Below are positions 21,758-32,669 of a stretch of DNA of 64,000 nt, in pieces (the stretch's first letter is position 1; each line of letters starts with the position of its first letter). The notes below the pieces were generated by a model that saw nothing but the letters and a program-made list of their open reading frames with translations, had not been told where the DNA came from and searched no databases. The stretch is from the NCBI GenBank assembly GCA_015698045.1, contig BLAL01000021.1, positions 1-64,000 on the forward strand, read 5' to 3'. A program made the position numbers and the translations under genes. Source of the DNA: Rhizophagus clarus. Lineage: Eukaryota; Glomeromycota; Glomeromycetes; Glomerales; Glomeraceae.

Positions 21758-24665
21758 ATGTCTCACTTAGGAAATACAAATTCTTCTTTGAACGTCAATT
21801 CTTTGAGAGATTTAGCGAGAAAAGAATTAACTAATGTTTTAGATTCAGTATGTTGTGTACGAAACTTTTCATTATTAGTTAACCACTTTATTAACTACAT
21901 ATTTGGAAAATAAATAGGTTAGAGGAAAAAAATGTCTAGTATTAGATCCAAATATCAGCGGGCCTTTAAGTTTGATAGCTGGATTCTCTTTACTTAAAGT
22001 AGTTATTTTTCGTAGAATTTTATAAATTTGTACGTAAATGTTATTTAAAGTTAATATGTTAATAATAGGAACATGGAGTAGAAAAAGTACATTATCTTCA
22101 ACAAGGGCCTTTAGAAACTGAGCTAGAAAGTCTGATTTATATATGTCGCCCGCAACTGCATTATATGAAATATATTGCTGGTATATATTTTTATATTATT
22201 TCTGTTTCTATATCGACCATAATTTTTTGACTTCGTCTACCATTATGTTTTCGTAGAACATATAGCCCACCATCAAAAGGATGCGTCAAATTATGAATAC
22301 AATCTTTTCTTCGTTCCTCGAAGGACTATGATTTGTGAAAGAGTTTTGGAAGAAGCTGGCGTCTTTGGAGATATCCTTATTTTAAATCTAATCATTAAAT
22401 TAATATTTTTTACCTTATAAAATTTATAAATAATTTGACTAAATAATTTCCTTAATTAGTTTGATTCTTACAGATTACGATCGGAGAATATCATCTCGAT
22501 TTAATACCATTCGAAGACGATTTATTATCTTTAGAGTTGGATAATACCTTTAAAGAACTCTACCTGGTATTTTTTTTTTTTTTTTTTGTTTATAACAAGT
22601 AATGTTTATAACAATAAAACTTACAAGTAATATTAGAACAATTTTAAAATTTAAAATATAGGATGGTGATTATACTTCAATTTATTATGCGGCAAGAGCA
22701 CTTATGAAACTCCAGGCAAAATTTGGCCTTATTCCAAGAGTTATTGGAAAAGGAGACTGCGCTAAAGTAAGAAAGATTATGTCTATTTAGTTGAAATTAT
22801 TTATTCTAGTATATTAATTCTTATTGATTAATCTAGCACCTAGCTGACATGTTGCTTCGTATGCGTAAAGAAGTTGCTGTTGATGACCCGGCATCCACGT
22901 TATCAGTATCTCAGAACATAGATTCTTTAATAATCTTAGACCGCTCTGTAGATCTCATTTCTCCTCTTTGCACACAATTAACTTATGAAGGGTTGATAGA
23001 TGAAGTGTTTGGTATAAGAGCTTCACACGTGGAAGTTGATTCAGCTATTGTTGGCCCTACTTCACAAAAATCAGCCCCAGCATCAGCAACATCAACATCA
23101 ACAACATCACAACCTTCCACTCCTGCTAAAAAAAAAAAAGTTCCACTCAATTCTAGTGATAAATTATTTGTTCAATTAAGAGACATGAATTTTGCTGTTG
23201 TGGGCGGAGTCCTTAACAGAGTCGCAAGAAGGATCAATGAAAATTACGAGGTATGCTTGATAAACGTTTGATATTTATAATCTTAATAGCAATTGATTAT
23301 CCTTATATAATACTCACAAATTAGGAGAGACACCAAGCTAAAACAGTTATGCAGATCCGCGAATTTATTAATAAGCTAGGAGGACTTCAATCTGAACATC
23401 AATCATTAAGGACTCGTATCCTTATCTAATCATATAAATATGCGAAAAGAAAAATATTTATATTTACCTTAAGCAAATTTTATTCCAGATACTGGCATAG
23501 CTGAAGAAATTATGGCATATACTGTTACCCCTGAATTTAACAAAGCTCTCGAAGTTCAACAAAGTAATCATTTATTATTTGTATTTTGAAGAATTTTTTT
23601 TATAATTGATAAATAGAACATAATTTCCATCATAAAAAAAAAAATTTTAGATTTGGCTGCAGGAATAGATATAAATTTACAAAATGAACATATTGAAGAA
23701 ATGATTGATAGACAAGTACCAATCTTACAAGTATTGAGACTATTGTGTCTACTAAGTATAGTGAATGGTGGTTTGAAGCAGAAGAGCTTTGAATTTTTCA
23801 AAAAGGAAATTTTACAGGTGAACATGAATTTCATTTGAGAATCAAAATGCAGGATTATTCAATTAACTATTCGTGTATAATATTTTAAGACTTATGGATT
23901 TGAACATCTTCAAACACTCTTGAATTTGGAACGCTTAAATATGTTTGTTAAACAAGGGTCTGCTAGTAGTAAATTTAACTATGTCAGAAAACATCTTCAG
24001 CTAATTGTTGATGAGGTTGATGAACAGAATCCTCAAGACATTTCGTATGTATATTCAGGATATGCACCGTTGAGTGTACGTCTAATACAATGTGTAACAA
24101 AAGGCGGACCGACACCAATTGGTAATCCCGTGGGTGCCAATGCAACAACTAATCCCACTGGAACTGGCGGTGCCGCAAAGGGTATCGTTGGGTGGAAAGG
24201 ACATGAAGAAGCTTTGAAAATGTTGCCAGGTAAAACGTTCGATGAAGTTCAGAAACTTGATGAAGGAGCTATTATTTCCAAGAGTAAGCATAAGTTTTGT
24301 TTAAAATGTGCAAAAATAGGACAAATACATTGATTCTCGAATTTTTTTATATTTTTTTAGAATTAGCCCAAGGACAGCAACCACGCGTTACTCTTGTATT
24401 TTTCTTGGGAGGATGCACATATACTGAAATTTCAGCAATAAGATTTATGGCACAACAGGATGAAGGTATATAATACCTATTTCATTTTAAATATGTTAAC
24501 TAATATATTTAGTTTACTATATTAAAAATTCCTTTTCTTTTTTAAAACAAAGGACAACGAGAATATATCATTGCTACGACTCAAATTGTCAACGGCAATT
24601 CACTGTTGAATTCGATTATGCAAAAAATAGATCATTTGGGCAATTCTGCTGGTGGAAGTTCTTAA
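21758..24665 (+). CDS. VPS33: Vps33, Sec1/Munc18 subunit of HOPS/CORVET
   Basis: Thirteen exons join in phase to 651 residues (yeast about 690, human VPS33A about 600): 21758-21847, 21918-21998, 22069-22180, 22257-22370, 22472-22566, 22662-22766, 22837-23250, 23325-23415, 23489-23563, 23651-23817, 23890-24283, 24361-24465 and 24553-24665. Family signatures in order are G-K-K-C-L-V-L-D-P, F-F-V-P-R-R-T, G-E-Y-H-L-D-L-I-P, I-I-L-D-R-S-V-D-L-I-S-P-L, Q-L-T-Y-E-G-L-I-D-E, and E-H-Q-S-L-R. An Ala/Ser/Thr-Lys loop is inserted in the middle. Vps33 chaperones SNARE assembly during vacuole and late-endosome fusion. Ten introns are ordinary GT-AG. Intron 4 (AT-AC) and intron 8 (GT-AG) carry U12-type signals. 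The gene converges on the HIT gene, with 139 bp between stops. Confidence 0.93.
22371..22471 (+). other. U12-type AT-AC intron in VPS33
   Basis: The intron begins ATATCCTTAT and ends CTTAC, 101 nt. A TTTCCTTAAT branch-site element at 22447-22456 lies about 16 nt before the AC end. No GT is available at the exon end. Removing exactly this segment gives the conserved G-V-F-G-E-I-T-I-G-E-Y junction of Vps33. Confidence 0.88.
23416..23488 (+). other. U12-type GT-AG intron in VPS33
   Basis: The intron begins GTATCCTTAT and ends TTCCAG, 73 nt. A TTACCTTAAG element about 16 nt before the end resembles the U12 branch site, and there is no long polypyrimidine tract. The spliced product reads S-L-R-T-H-T-G-I-A-E-E-I-M, matching the conserved Vps33 region. 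Confidence 0.82.
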
Positions 24666-24804
24666 TGATAAAATAGAATCTTCTTTTTTTTATATTAATA
24701 ATTTATCAAGATAGAATTATTGTATTTATTGTGGTTTTTAAATAAATATTGATTGCTGAGTGAGATATAATGTAATCAGTTATTACAATCTTGTATAGTA
24801 TCTT

Positions 24805-25384
24805 CTATAGTTTTGCTCTTATGCCTTTACCGATTTTTTCGCTTTCTTCTTTACTTATTCTTAATCTTCCGCCACCTCTACCCTCAACCTCTTTAAATCT
24901 TGGTATAATATGAAAATGTAAATGAAAAACTACTTGACCTGCAATTTTTCCATTATTTTGAAGTAAATTAAAATCTTCAGCACCAACACCTTGAATTACA
25001 GCATTTGATATTTGAGGTAATACAGAACCCAAGGAAGACATTACTGAAGGTGAAGCCAAGGTTAAACGTGAAACATGAGTTTTGGGAATTACCAGAGTGT
25101 GACCTCTAGAAATTGGAGCAATATCTTAATAAAGAATTAAAATTAATGTAAAATTTTTTAATATCTGACAGGTAAGAAAATTTTGGTAATGTACCTAGAA
25201 AGGCTAATATTTCATCATTTTCAAAAACTTTTATACAAGGCAACTGACCGGATATAATTTTACAAAAAGTACAATCCTTTGAGTCTTCTGAAGACACTGA
25301 AATAGGCTTAACATTTAGTGAAAGATTTCGAGGAGATTCAGGAGTGGTGCGAGGAAAAAGCGGATTATCATTAATAGGTGACAT
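24805..25384 (-). CDS. HIT-family (Hint/Hnt1-like) nucleotide hydrolase
   Basis: Exon 1 is 25384-25195 and exon 2 is 25124-24805, with a 70-nt GT-AG intron, giving 169 residues. The N-terminal 35 residues are a Pro/Ser-rich extension. The HIT core follows: zinc-type C38-x-x-C41, I-K-V-F-E-N-D-E, and the histidine triad H131-L-H133-F-H135 followed by I-I-P-R. The last H of the triad is the expected catalytic nucleophile. Family members hydrolyse AMP-lysine or AMP-NH2-type nucleotide conjugates. The ATG at 25384 is the first in frame; the four codons before it read from a TTG. Confidence 0.9.
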
Positions 25385-26715
25385 TTTTCCATACAAAGAT
25401 TATCTGAAAACACCAAAAAGAAACATCGTGTAATATATGTTAAGGGCCTCGGTCCCTCGAAAATTTGATCACATAATGCTACAACGTAAAATTATTAGTA
25501 CGCACATCAAATTTATTTTCAAAGGTCCGCCTGACCATAATTAATTACTTCCTGCACTACTTATTCAAAAGTTTAGTTATTACAAATAATTTTTAAATTA
25601 TTTTACTAATTACAATAAATTACAAATTTTGTGAAAATTAAATCAATAGTTTTTCAATAAAATTTGAAATTTACTATAAAATTATTCAACCATTGTATAA
25701 TTAATTATAATGTAATAATTATAATATAACAGATAATATTCCATCTTAGAGCATTCAAACTAGTTAGAATATTTGTATAAGAGTATCTTACCTGAGACTT
25801 TGATATGGATGATATTTTGATTTTTATTTATTTAGTTTATTTTTATTTTTATTTTTATAATTATAATTATTTTTTATTTTTATTTTATTATAATTAGTTA
25901 ATTAATTAATAATTAGTTTACTTTATTTTTATTTTTATAGTAAATATTTGAACCAATTTTAATTAGAAGTACAGTATATAGATAATTTAGTGATTATTTT
26001 GTAATTTTTATATTATATTTAATAAATAATTGTATATTTTTAACATCAAAAAATATTTATGTATAATAAAAAAATTTTATAAATTATATATAGTTATTAA
26101 CTAAAAATATTTTCAAAAACTAAGATCATATTTTTTAATATATTTGTCAATATAAAAATTTTTAGTACATTATCTTTAAATATATAATGTATATATAGTT
26201 TAAAGTTAGTTAAATTAGTTAAATCAATTAAAATTACCTAGTTTTTTTATTATTATTAATTATATATTATATATTTAATTATTCTATTTATACATGTGAT
26301 CCTAAACTATTTTCTAAAAAAAATAGTTTGGGAAATAATTTCAGTTTCAAAAATTTTTAATATAATAAATATAAAAATAATTATATTGTTTAATATATTT
26401 TGGCTTAAAGATTCAAATAATTTCAAATATAATTTTGGGTTCTATTAAAATTAATTTCAGATTTTATAAAAACAATTTCAATTTCAGGAGTTTTAAAAGT
26501 TTTGGGCCATTAAGAAAGGTAATTTGGGTTACATATCTAATTATATTATTTTATTAATATTTTTAAATAAATAATAATATAAAAACTTAAAAATTTTTTT
26601 ATGTTTACTTGTTTTTTCTGTAAAAATAATTAAGATTAATATTAAAATTATTATAATTTTTAAAATTTAAATTAAAAAGATTTTAGCTAATAAAATTGTA
26701 TTTATATAATGAGTG
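25385..26715. other. AT-rich intergenic DNA
   Basis: The first 100 bp are probably the promoter of the HIT gene. The rest is low-GC DNA of simple TTTTATTTTTAT-type runs (about 25820-25940) and no coding frame. No tRNA-like cloverleaf was noticed. Confidence 0.45.
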
Positions 26716-26891
26716 AATTTATTTAACGCACCTGCGTTGCAACGCATCCTTCCTTTTTTGTAAATTGTTTATGTTGATCAACCAGCTTATACACCGCACC
26801 CCCCTTAAAATGACAATGATAAACATAAAAAATTTCTTAAAATGGCAATGATAAACATAAAATTTGCAACGCGTGGGGCGGTAAATAAATT
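26716..26891. mobile_element. Small MITE-like inverted-repeat element
   Basis: The left end AATTTATTTAACGCACC and the reverse complement of the right end (AATTTATTTACCGCCCC, then CGCGTTGCAA) match over about 27 bp. Total length is 176 bp. Inside, a segment with CAATGATAAACATAAAA is repeated in tandem (32-bp period). It is locally more GC-rich than its surroundings. A target-site duplication could not be defined. Confidence 0.5.
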
Positions 26892-27020
26892 ATTTCTTAT
26901 ATAATATAGTTATAATGTTTGAAATTATATAAAAAATTATTTAAATACTCAAGTATATTTAAACATTTAAATAAGTATAATAATTATTCAAATATTTGTT
27001 TAACTAAATATTGCATAATT

Positions 27021-27176
27021 TATAGATATCATCCAAATTACTTTAAGTAAATTTTAAATTAGTTTGTATATTTTGACTGCTATAATAAATTACAGAATTT
27101 ATATATATAATTTATAAATTAATTTGGATTGAATTGCTATAATCTTAAATTATTTTGAATTTAGATGGTATCTATA
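27021..27176. mobile_element. Degenerate inverted-repeat element, copy 1
   Basis: The left end reads TATAGATATCATCCAAATTA, and the right end read in reverse complement is TATAGATACCATCTAAATTC. The interior also mirrors itself (A-x-T-T-A-A-x-T-T-x-A-T). A related segment lies at 61927-62097 with the same end pattern, so this is a dispersed family of about 160-170 bp. Confidence 0.5.
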
Positions 27177-27873
27177 GTATAATTAAAACTTCAAATATAT
27201 AAATTTAGTTAAATTAAAGTTATATAATTTTAACCAAACTTATATCAATCATTATAATAAAAAAAAGTTATTCAACTAATATTTGAATATTTATTCATAT
27301 AATATTTAAATAACTTATTTGATTATTATTTAAATATGCTTTTTAAACTTAAATGGATATTCAAATATATTTAAATTTACTTAATATTAAATACTATATG
27401 ATTATTTTAAATTTAAACTAATAATATAAAATCATTTGATTTTAAACTTTTATAATTTTTTATATATGTAAATTGATTAATAATTTAATAAAATAATTAT
27501 TAAAAAAAAGTAAAGCTATTAGTTTATTTTTTTTAATTAAAATTATATTTTTTTTAAAAATATTAAAAGTTTTTAAAATATTAAATTTTATTATCAAATA
27601 TAAATTTTTAATACTATATTAATATATTTTTTTTAAATATATTATAAAATTTTATATATTTTTATTATTTTACTTATTTTAAGAATAAAAACAAGTTTTT
27701 TAAAAAATTTATATAAATAATTATTAATTTTTTTTTATATTATATTTGCCTAAAATAAACAACTTATTTTTATTATAAAACTACTTATTTCTGAAACTTA
27801 TACTTTTTTTTATTAAATTACAATAAAATCTTTATTTATACTTATTTAAATCTTATTTGAATACAATAAAAAT

Positions 27874-28315
27874 AGGACCGGGAAAACTAATAATAGAGGT
27901 CACCGGACAATAGTAAATTGGTGAGTTTACCCAAATTAAAAATATTTTGCATAAGTAATTGACTTAAAAATCTAACAATCCTACACAGGAATGTCTGAAG
28001 AATATAATGAACCATAAATTATTCTTGTAAAATTAATATTAACTGAGATCATTAAATTTTCCGAAAAAATTTTTATAATAATGCGAACCACTTTTAAAAA
28101 AATTTATTAATTATGCGAACCGCCCTTTTGTGTTACACAGAATATATAAAAATTTAAATTGAGTGTATAAATGGCAAATTTAACTCTAACCTTAAGCAGA
28201 TATTGTTAGTCCACACATTTTGGCTTCATTAAAAATTGAATATATCAAAAATTTAATCAACTTTACTAGTGTGCCGGGTGCTACGGTGACCTCTATTATA
28301 AGATTTCCCGGTCCT
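27874..28315. mobile_element. hAT-type MITE with 8-bp target duplication
   Basis: The ends are AGGACCGGGAAA on both sides in inverted orientation, and the inverted repeat extends about 32 bp through AATAGAGGTCACCG. The perfect 8-bp direct repeat ATAAAAAT flanks it at 27866-27873 and 28316-28323, the size expected for hAT-superfamily insertion. The 442-bp element has no coding frame. Near-identical ends and an intact duplication suggest a fairly recent insertion. Confidence 0.8.
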
Positions 28316-28323
28316 ATAAAAAT

Positions 28324-29882
28324 GCAGTAATAAACTACTTTAATTTTAATATAGCATAGTTAAATATTAAGTTAAAGCAAATGTAAATTAAATAATTAAA
28401 ATAATTAGTAAAAAAAAAATTTGATTTAATTAAAAAGATTCATATTTTAAAACCAAAAAAATATTATATAATTGAATTATTAAACAATATAAATATTAAG
28501 TAAAAACTGGCTATAATTTATATAACTATACAAATTATATTACATATAATAATTAATTTTTTATTTTTAATCTAATTTAATAAGCAAAATTGAAATTATA
28601 TATGAAATTTTAATTATGATTAATTTGAAATTAATTTTAATTTTAATCACATTTTTAGAAAAATCATATTTCAATTAAGTATTTTATAAAATTATTTTAA
28701 TTGATTAAAATATTTTATCAATTAGTAAAAAGTTTTATAATTTATAACTGTAATTATAATTGTTTTGCATTATTTTTGGTTTTAATTTTAATATTTTGCA
28801 ATTTGTATTTATATTTTGATTTGAAATATTTTACAATAAAATTATACAATCTATAAATTAAAAAAAAAAAGTTTTAATTTTATATTATAATAAAAATAGT
28901 TATGATTATATTAAATAAATTTACTTTAAACTAATAACTAGTATTACATGATATATGAACCAAATATCAATAAAGCATATATACAGTAGTTCATTAAAAA
29001 AAAAAATAGTATTTACTATAAATAAGCAAAATTTTATTAGATTGTTAATAATTATAAATTATTAAATTTCTCATTAAATTTGTCTTATAATTCTATTTTT
29101 TTTTGATTATTACATTAGTTTACTTATTTAAAGATAATTTTAGATAATTGTAGCTAATAAACTATCAAACAAATAAAATTTTTTTAATTTGTATTATTTA
29201 TTTTGTATTTAAATTTATTTTTTTAAAAAAATTTTTTAATTGGTATAGATGGAATCTAAAAAGATAATAGTAATATTAAATGTCAAATATTTAAAACATA
29301 ACTTATTCTTCAATTATTTCAAAGTATAAGGAAAAAGTGGAAAAAGTAGGTAAAGTAATTTCGCAATTTATGTATGTAGATGTCTGTAATCAATTACTTT
29401 TATCTTAATTTTTGTGTAACAAGCATTATTAGATATTATTTGTGGGTAACTCGATTATTTCACTCATATTGCAGATGAAGTTTTTAAACTGATATTCTGA
29501 ATTCATGAATATTTCTGTACCAATGTTAAAGTGTAAAATATTTGTGTTAATAACAAGTATGAAACATTCAATTCAAGCACCATAAACTTATGTAGACATA
29601 GATATCTGAAATATGAAAACTACAGACCGACCGACTGATTCGAATTGATTGATCCAATCTTAATTTGGTGGCTTAGTTGCTGAGTTTATGGAAAGATTTT
29701 CTGATTGGATGAAAAAGCCTTTATTGGTACCAATTTTTTAGAAAAAGTGCCAACAATTTTATTTAATGGTGGTTTGACTTTCAGAACTTTTGTATCGTTT
29801 TTTGAAAATCCAGAACCTTATATCGATTCCTTTTAAAACTGGACGACCTAAATAATTTATAAGATATCTCTTTTTCCAACAA
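28324..29882. other. AT-rich spacer and promoter of the Sds3-like gene
   Basis: The first kilobase is low-complexity AT with no frame. From about 29300 the GC content rises and the sequence becomes non-repetitive, which fits an upstream region or 5' UTR of the gene at 29883. No coding exon was identified there. Confidence 0.4.
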
Positions 29883-31531
29883 ATGCCACCTTCCGCTCAT
29901 AAAGCCTCAGAAAAGGCACTTAACTCAAAACGAGCAAAACGTCAAACCGCAACTAAACCAAATTATTTCGAGGGTAATTCTTCAGAAATCGACTCTCCAG
30001 AGGACTATGACCCTATGATGACAGACACGGCCTTCGATGGCGGTGACTCTGAGTTTGGAGTAGAACCCATGAGAATTGACGAAGATGAGTCCATGAGAAG
30101 ATTCAATGATGAACGAGAGGAGGGAGAGGCCTCTGAGGGTAACTAGGCGATATTAAACTTTTCTATACCTTATTTCTATTGCTTCAAACCACGTATAATA
30201 CGTCTTGAAAAGTCAGGTACTTACTTTTGCTTCTCTTTTTATTTGAAATCAAAAACTTTTTCGTTTTTGTTAGACCACCGCGAAACGCTAGTTGACCAGA
30301 AAAAAGAAAAAAAGCGACAAGAGATACTTGACCGGATAGAGCGTTTCCAAAAAGAATTTATTAGTAGAAAGGATGAGTAAGTATAATTCTTTATTAAATG
30401 TTCTTTGCTTGTTTTTAAATCTTGGAAAAGGCCATATCTTGCCTGAGTTATTATAAGGCTAGACATTACGCTTCCAAAGTTATTCAGTTATTCGTAAACC
30501 AATCACGAATTCTCTCGTCCTGTAATGATTCCTTATTTTTGGATTTACAGGATATTTAAGGAAAGCATAAGACAAATCAATCATGATATAAAAGCAATGA
30601 GAGAAGGTAAGGATTTTATGGCAATTTATTATTAATTAATTAAGTGATAAATTTAAATGATTCGAACTTCGTAAAACGCATTAATTCATGCGTATTCTGT
30701 TAAAGGTACCCATCCAGAATATGAAGAACGTTTGCAGCAACTTATTGATAAGCGCGAGCAGACACTCGAAAAAGCAAGGTTATATAGAGATTATAGACTT
30801 GAATGCGTAGAAAAAATGTTTGATGCTGAACAACGACAAGTTGAAGAAGACTATTTGGTATATTTTAGAAATTACGTTTTAGCAAATATAAATTTATAAA
30901 TTTTTTTTTTTTTATTATACTCATGTTTTATTTTAATATTTTTACATGATTCGTAGGCAGAGAAACAAGGATTAAAAGAACAGATGTTGGCAGATATGGA
31001 TGAACGAAGAAAGAAATTAAAAGAAGATTTTGAAAGCTTCGATATAACAAGCGGTACTAAAATTTAATTTTTTTTATCTTTTAAACATTTTTAAACAACT
31101 TTATATTATACTAAACGTATAGTTCTTAAAAATAATTAAAGACGCAGCAATGGATGGAAATCAGCGATACCACCCACAGAGAAAATTGCGCGCACGACAA
31201 AAGGAAGATACGGAAGTGAAAGTTAAAAAAACTAAAGTGACTGATATCCTTTTCTTTGCATATTTATATTGATTTTTAAATCACGTGATTTGCATCGTAC
31301 AATCAGTTTGTCACACCATTGTGTAAATATTTCCTTAACTCCTGTGTAATACGACCATCAGTTTCTGCCAAATTGCTCGAGAGTGAGATTAATGATGATT
31401 TAGCCGAAATAGGAAAAGTAAGTAAATTAAAAAATATAGTGTATATGAAATAATTATCGAAAACGTGTATTCTTTTTCATTAGGTTTCTCCGATCAGGAA
31501 ATTGGTCCAATCTCACCACAAGAAGAAATAA
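29883..31531 (+). CDS. Sds3/BRMS1-like subunit of the Sin3-HDAC complex
   Basis: Eight exons keep frame: 29883-30138, 30274-30376, 30551-30606, 30706-30857, 30957-31053, 31142-31243, 31353-31417 and 31484-31531, for 292 residues. An acidic N-terminus (residues 30-85) is followed by a long charged coiled coil. The coil includes H-P-E-Y-E-E-R-L-Q-Q-L and V-E-E-D-Y-L-A-E-K, the pattern of the Sds3 domain. A K-L-R-A-R-Q element and a short conserved L-L-E-S-E-I-N-D-D-L follow. Sds3 proteins dimerise and stabilise the Rpd3/Sin3 deacetylase. The intron between exons 6 and 7 is U12-type. An alternative acceptor at 31497 would change the tail to an acidic one ending at 31554. Confidence 0.72.
31244..31352 (+). 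other. U12-type AT-AC intron in the Sds3-like gene
   Basis: The intron begins ATATCCTTTT. A perfect TTTCCTTAAC branch-site element at 31330-31339 lies 14 nt before a terminal AC, total 109 nt. An AT-AG alternative ending at 31361 (CATCAG) also keeps frame and removes three more residues. No GT donor gives an in-frame junction here. Confidence 0.85.
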
Positions 31532-32669
31532 ACTCAAATAATGCCGAAATTTAATTTTCACACTGCGGCGCAGCAAAATGAAATGATATAAATACATTGA
31601 TTGGATTAAGAGAAATTAAAACAACATTCAAAAGAAACAAGAAGAGGTTAATAGATATATTATACTATTAACTGTAAAATTTTTAGTTTTGGAATTCTTC
31701 TTTGGATGCAAAAATATCATTTAACGAAAGTTCCTGTTGAGGTTGATAATTTAAGCAGTTACAAACAAACGTGATTTTTATTTCTCCGACACTTTAAGTA
31801 TACGTGGACATTTATTTATTACATAGTTTTGGAACTGCTACGACTTTGGCTGAGAACTCGCTTTTATTGATATTCTTTGTTGAACTGTTTTAATCTCCGA
31901 TTGGTTATTACGTTATCATTCAATTATTTTATTCCACAAATTAATAAATACCATCAAAGAATCATGTAAGCATTTTATGCAAATTTTTTATGATCGATTG
32001 ATATTTGACATATCAATATTTTCTATCAATCACATTTTAATTTGGAATTTTAGATTTGATAATGTATAATGTCCTTTTCAATGTAAATAAATCATTATCA
32101 ATATAATTGTTGATCTTAACAAAATACATTTCTTTTATCTATTTATTGTATATGGAAAATTATAGTATTTTCAGTCAGCAACCAGGCTATACTGTATATA
32201 TATATGAGCTACCCGAAAATACAGGTCTACAGGACCGCTACTTTTCATAAAGTTGACTGCACTTCCCTGCGTTAAAGTAATTTCTTTATTGAGAAAACAA
32301 TATTATTTATATATAATTACATGTAAGTAGAAGATCCTTTGATCGTCAAAAACCGGTAACAATTTAATTAAAAATATAGTTTTATGAGTTTTATGATGTG
32401 TCTTGGCAATTAAGAATGTTTCACAATGCGATATTAAAAGCGGAAATGATCAAATTGCTTGGTTGAACTTAATTTTAAATTTATAATACTGTTTAAAACC
32501 TCCATTATTATATATTTTCTCAATTTTTTTTCCATTACGTAGATTTTGAAATTTTTTTTTTTTTTTTTTTTTTTTGGAAACAAATTTACATATTTTCCCC
32601 TCCTTTAATAAATTTTTTTTTTTAATAGTAATAATAATAAATCATTAATATACATTTATACCTTTTATT
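31532..32669. other. Intergenic region between Sds3-like and MID1
   Basis: It contains the 3' UTR of the upstream gene, AT-rich DNA, and T-runs at 32548-32575 and 32609-32625 just upstream of the MID1 start. No coding frame is seen. Confidence 0.4.

Noticed and set aside
23299..23306. TATCCTTA inside the seventh VPS33 intron
   Set aside because: It is internal to an intron that already has ordinary GTATGC and TTAG ends.
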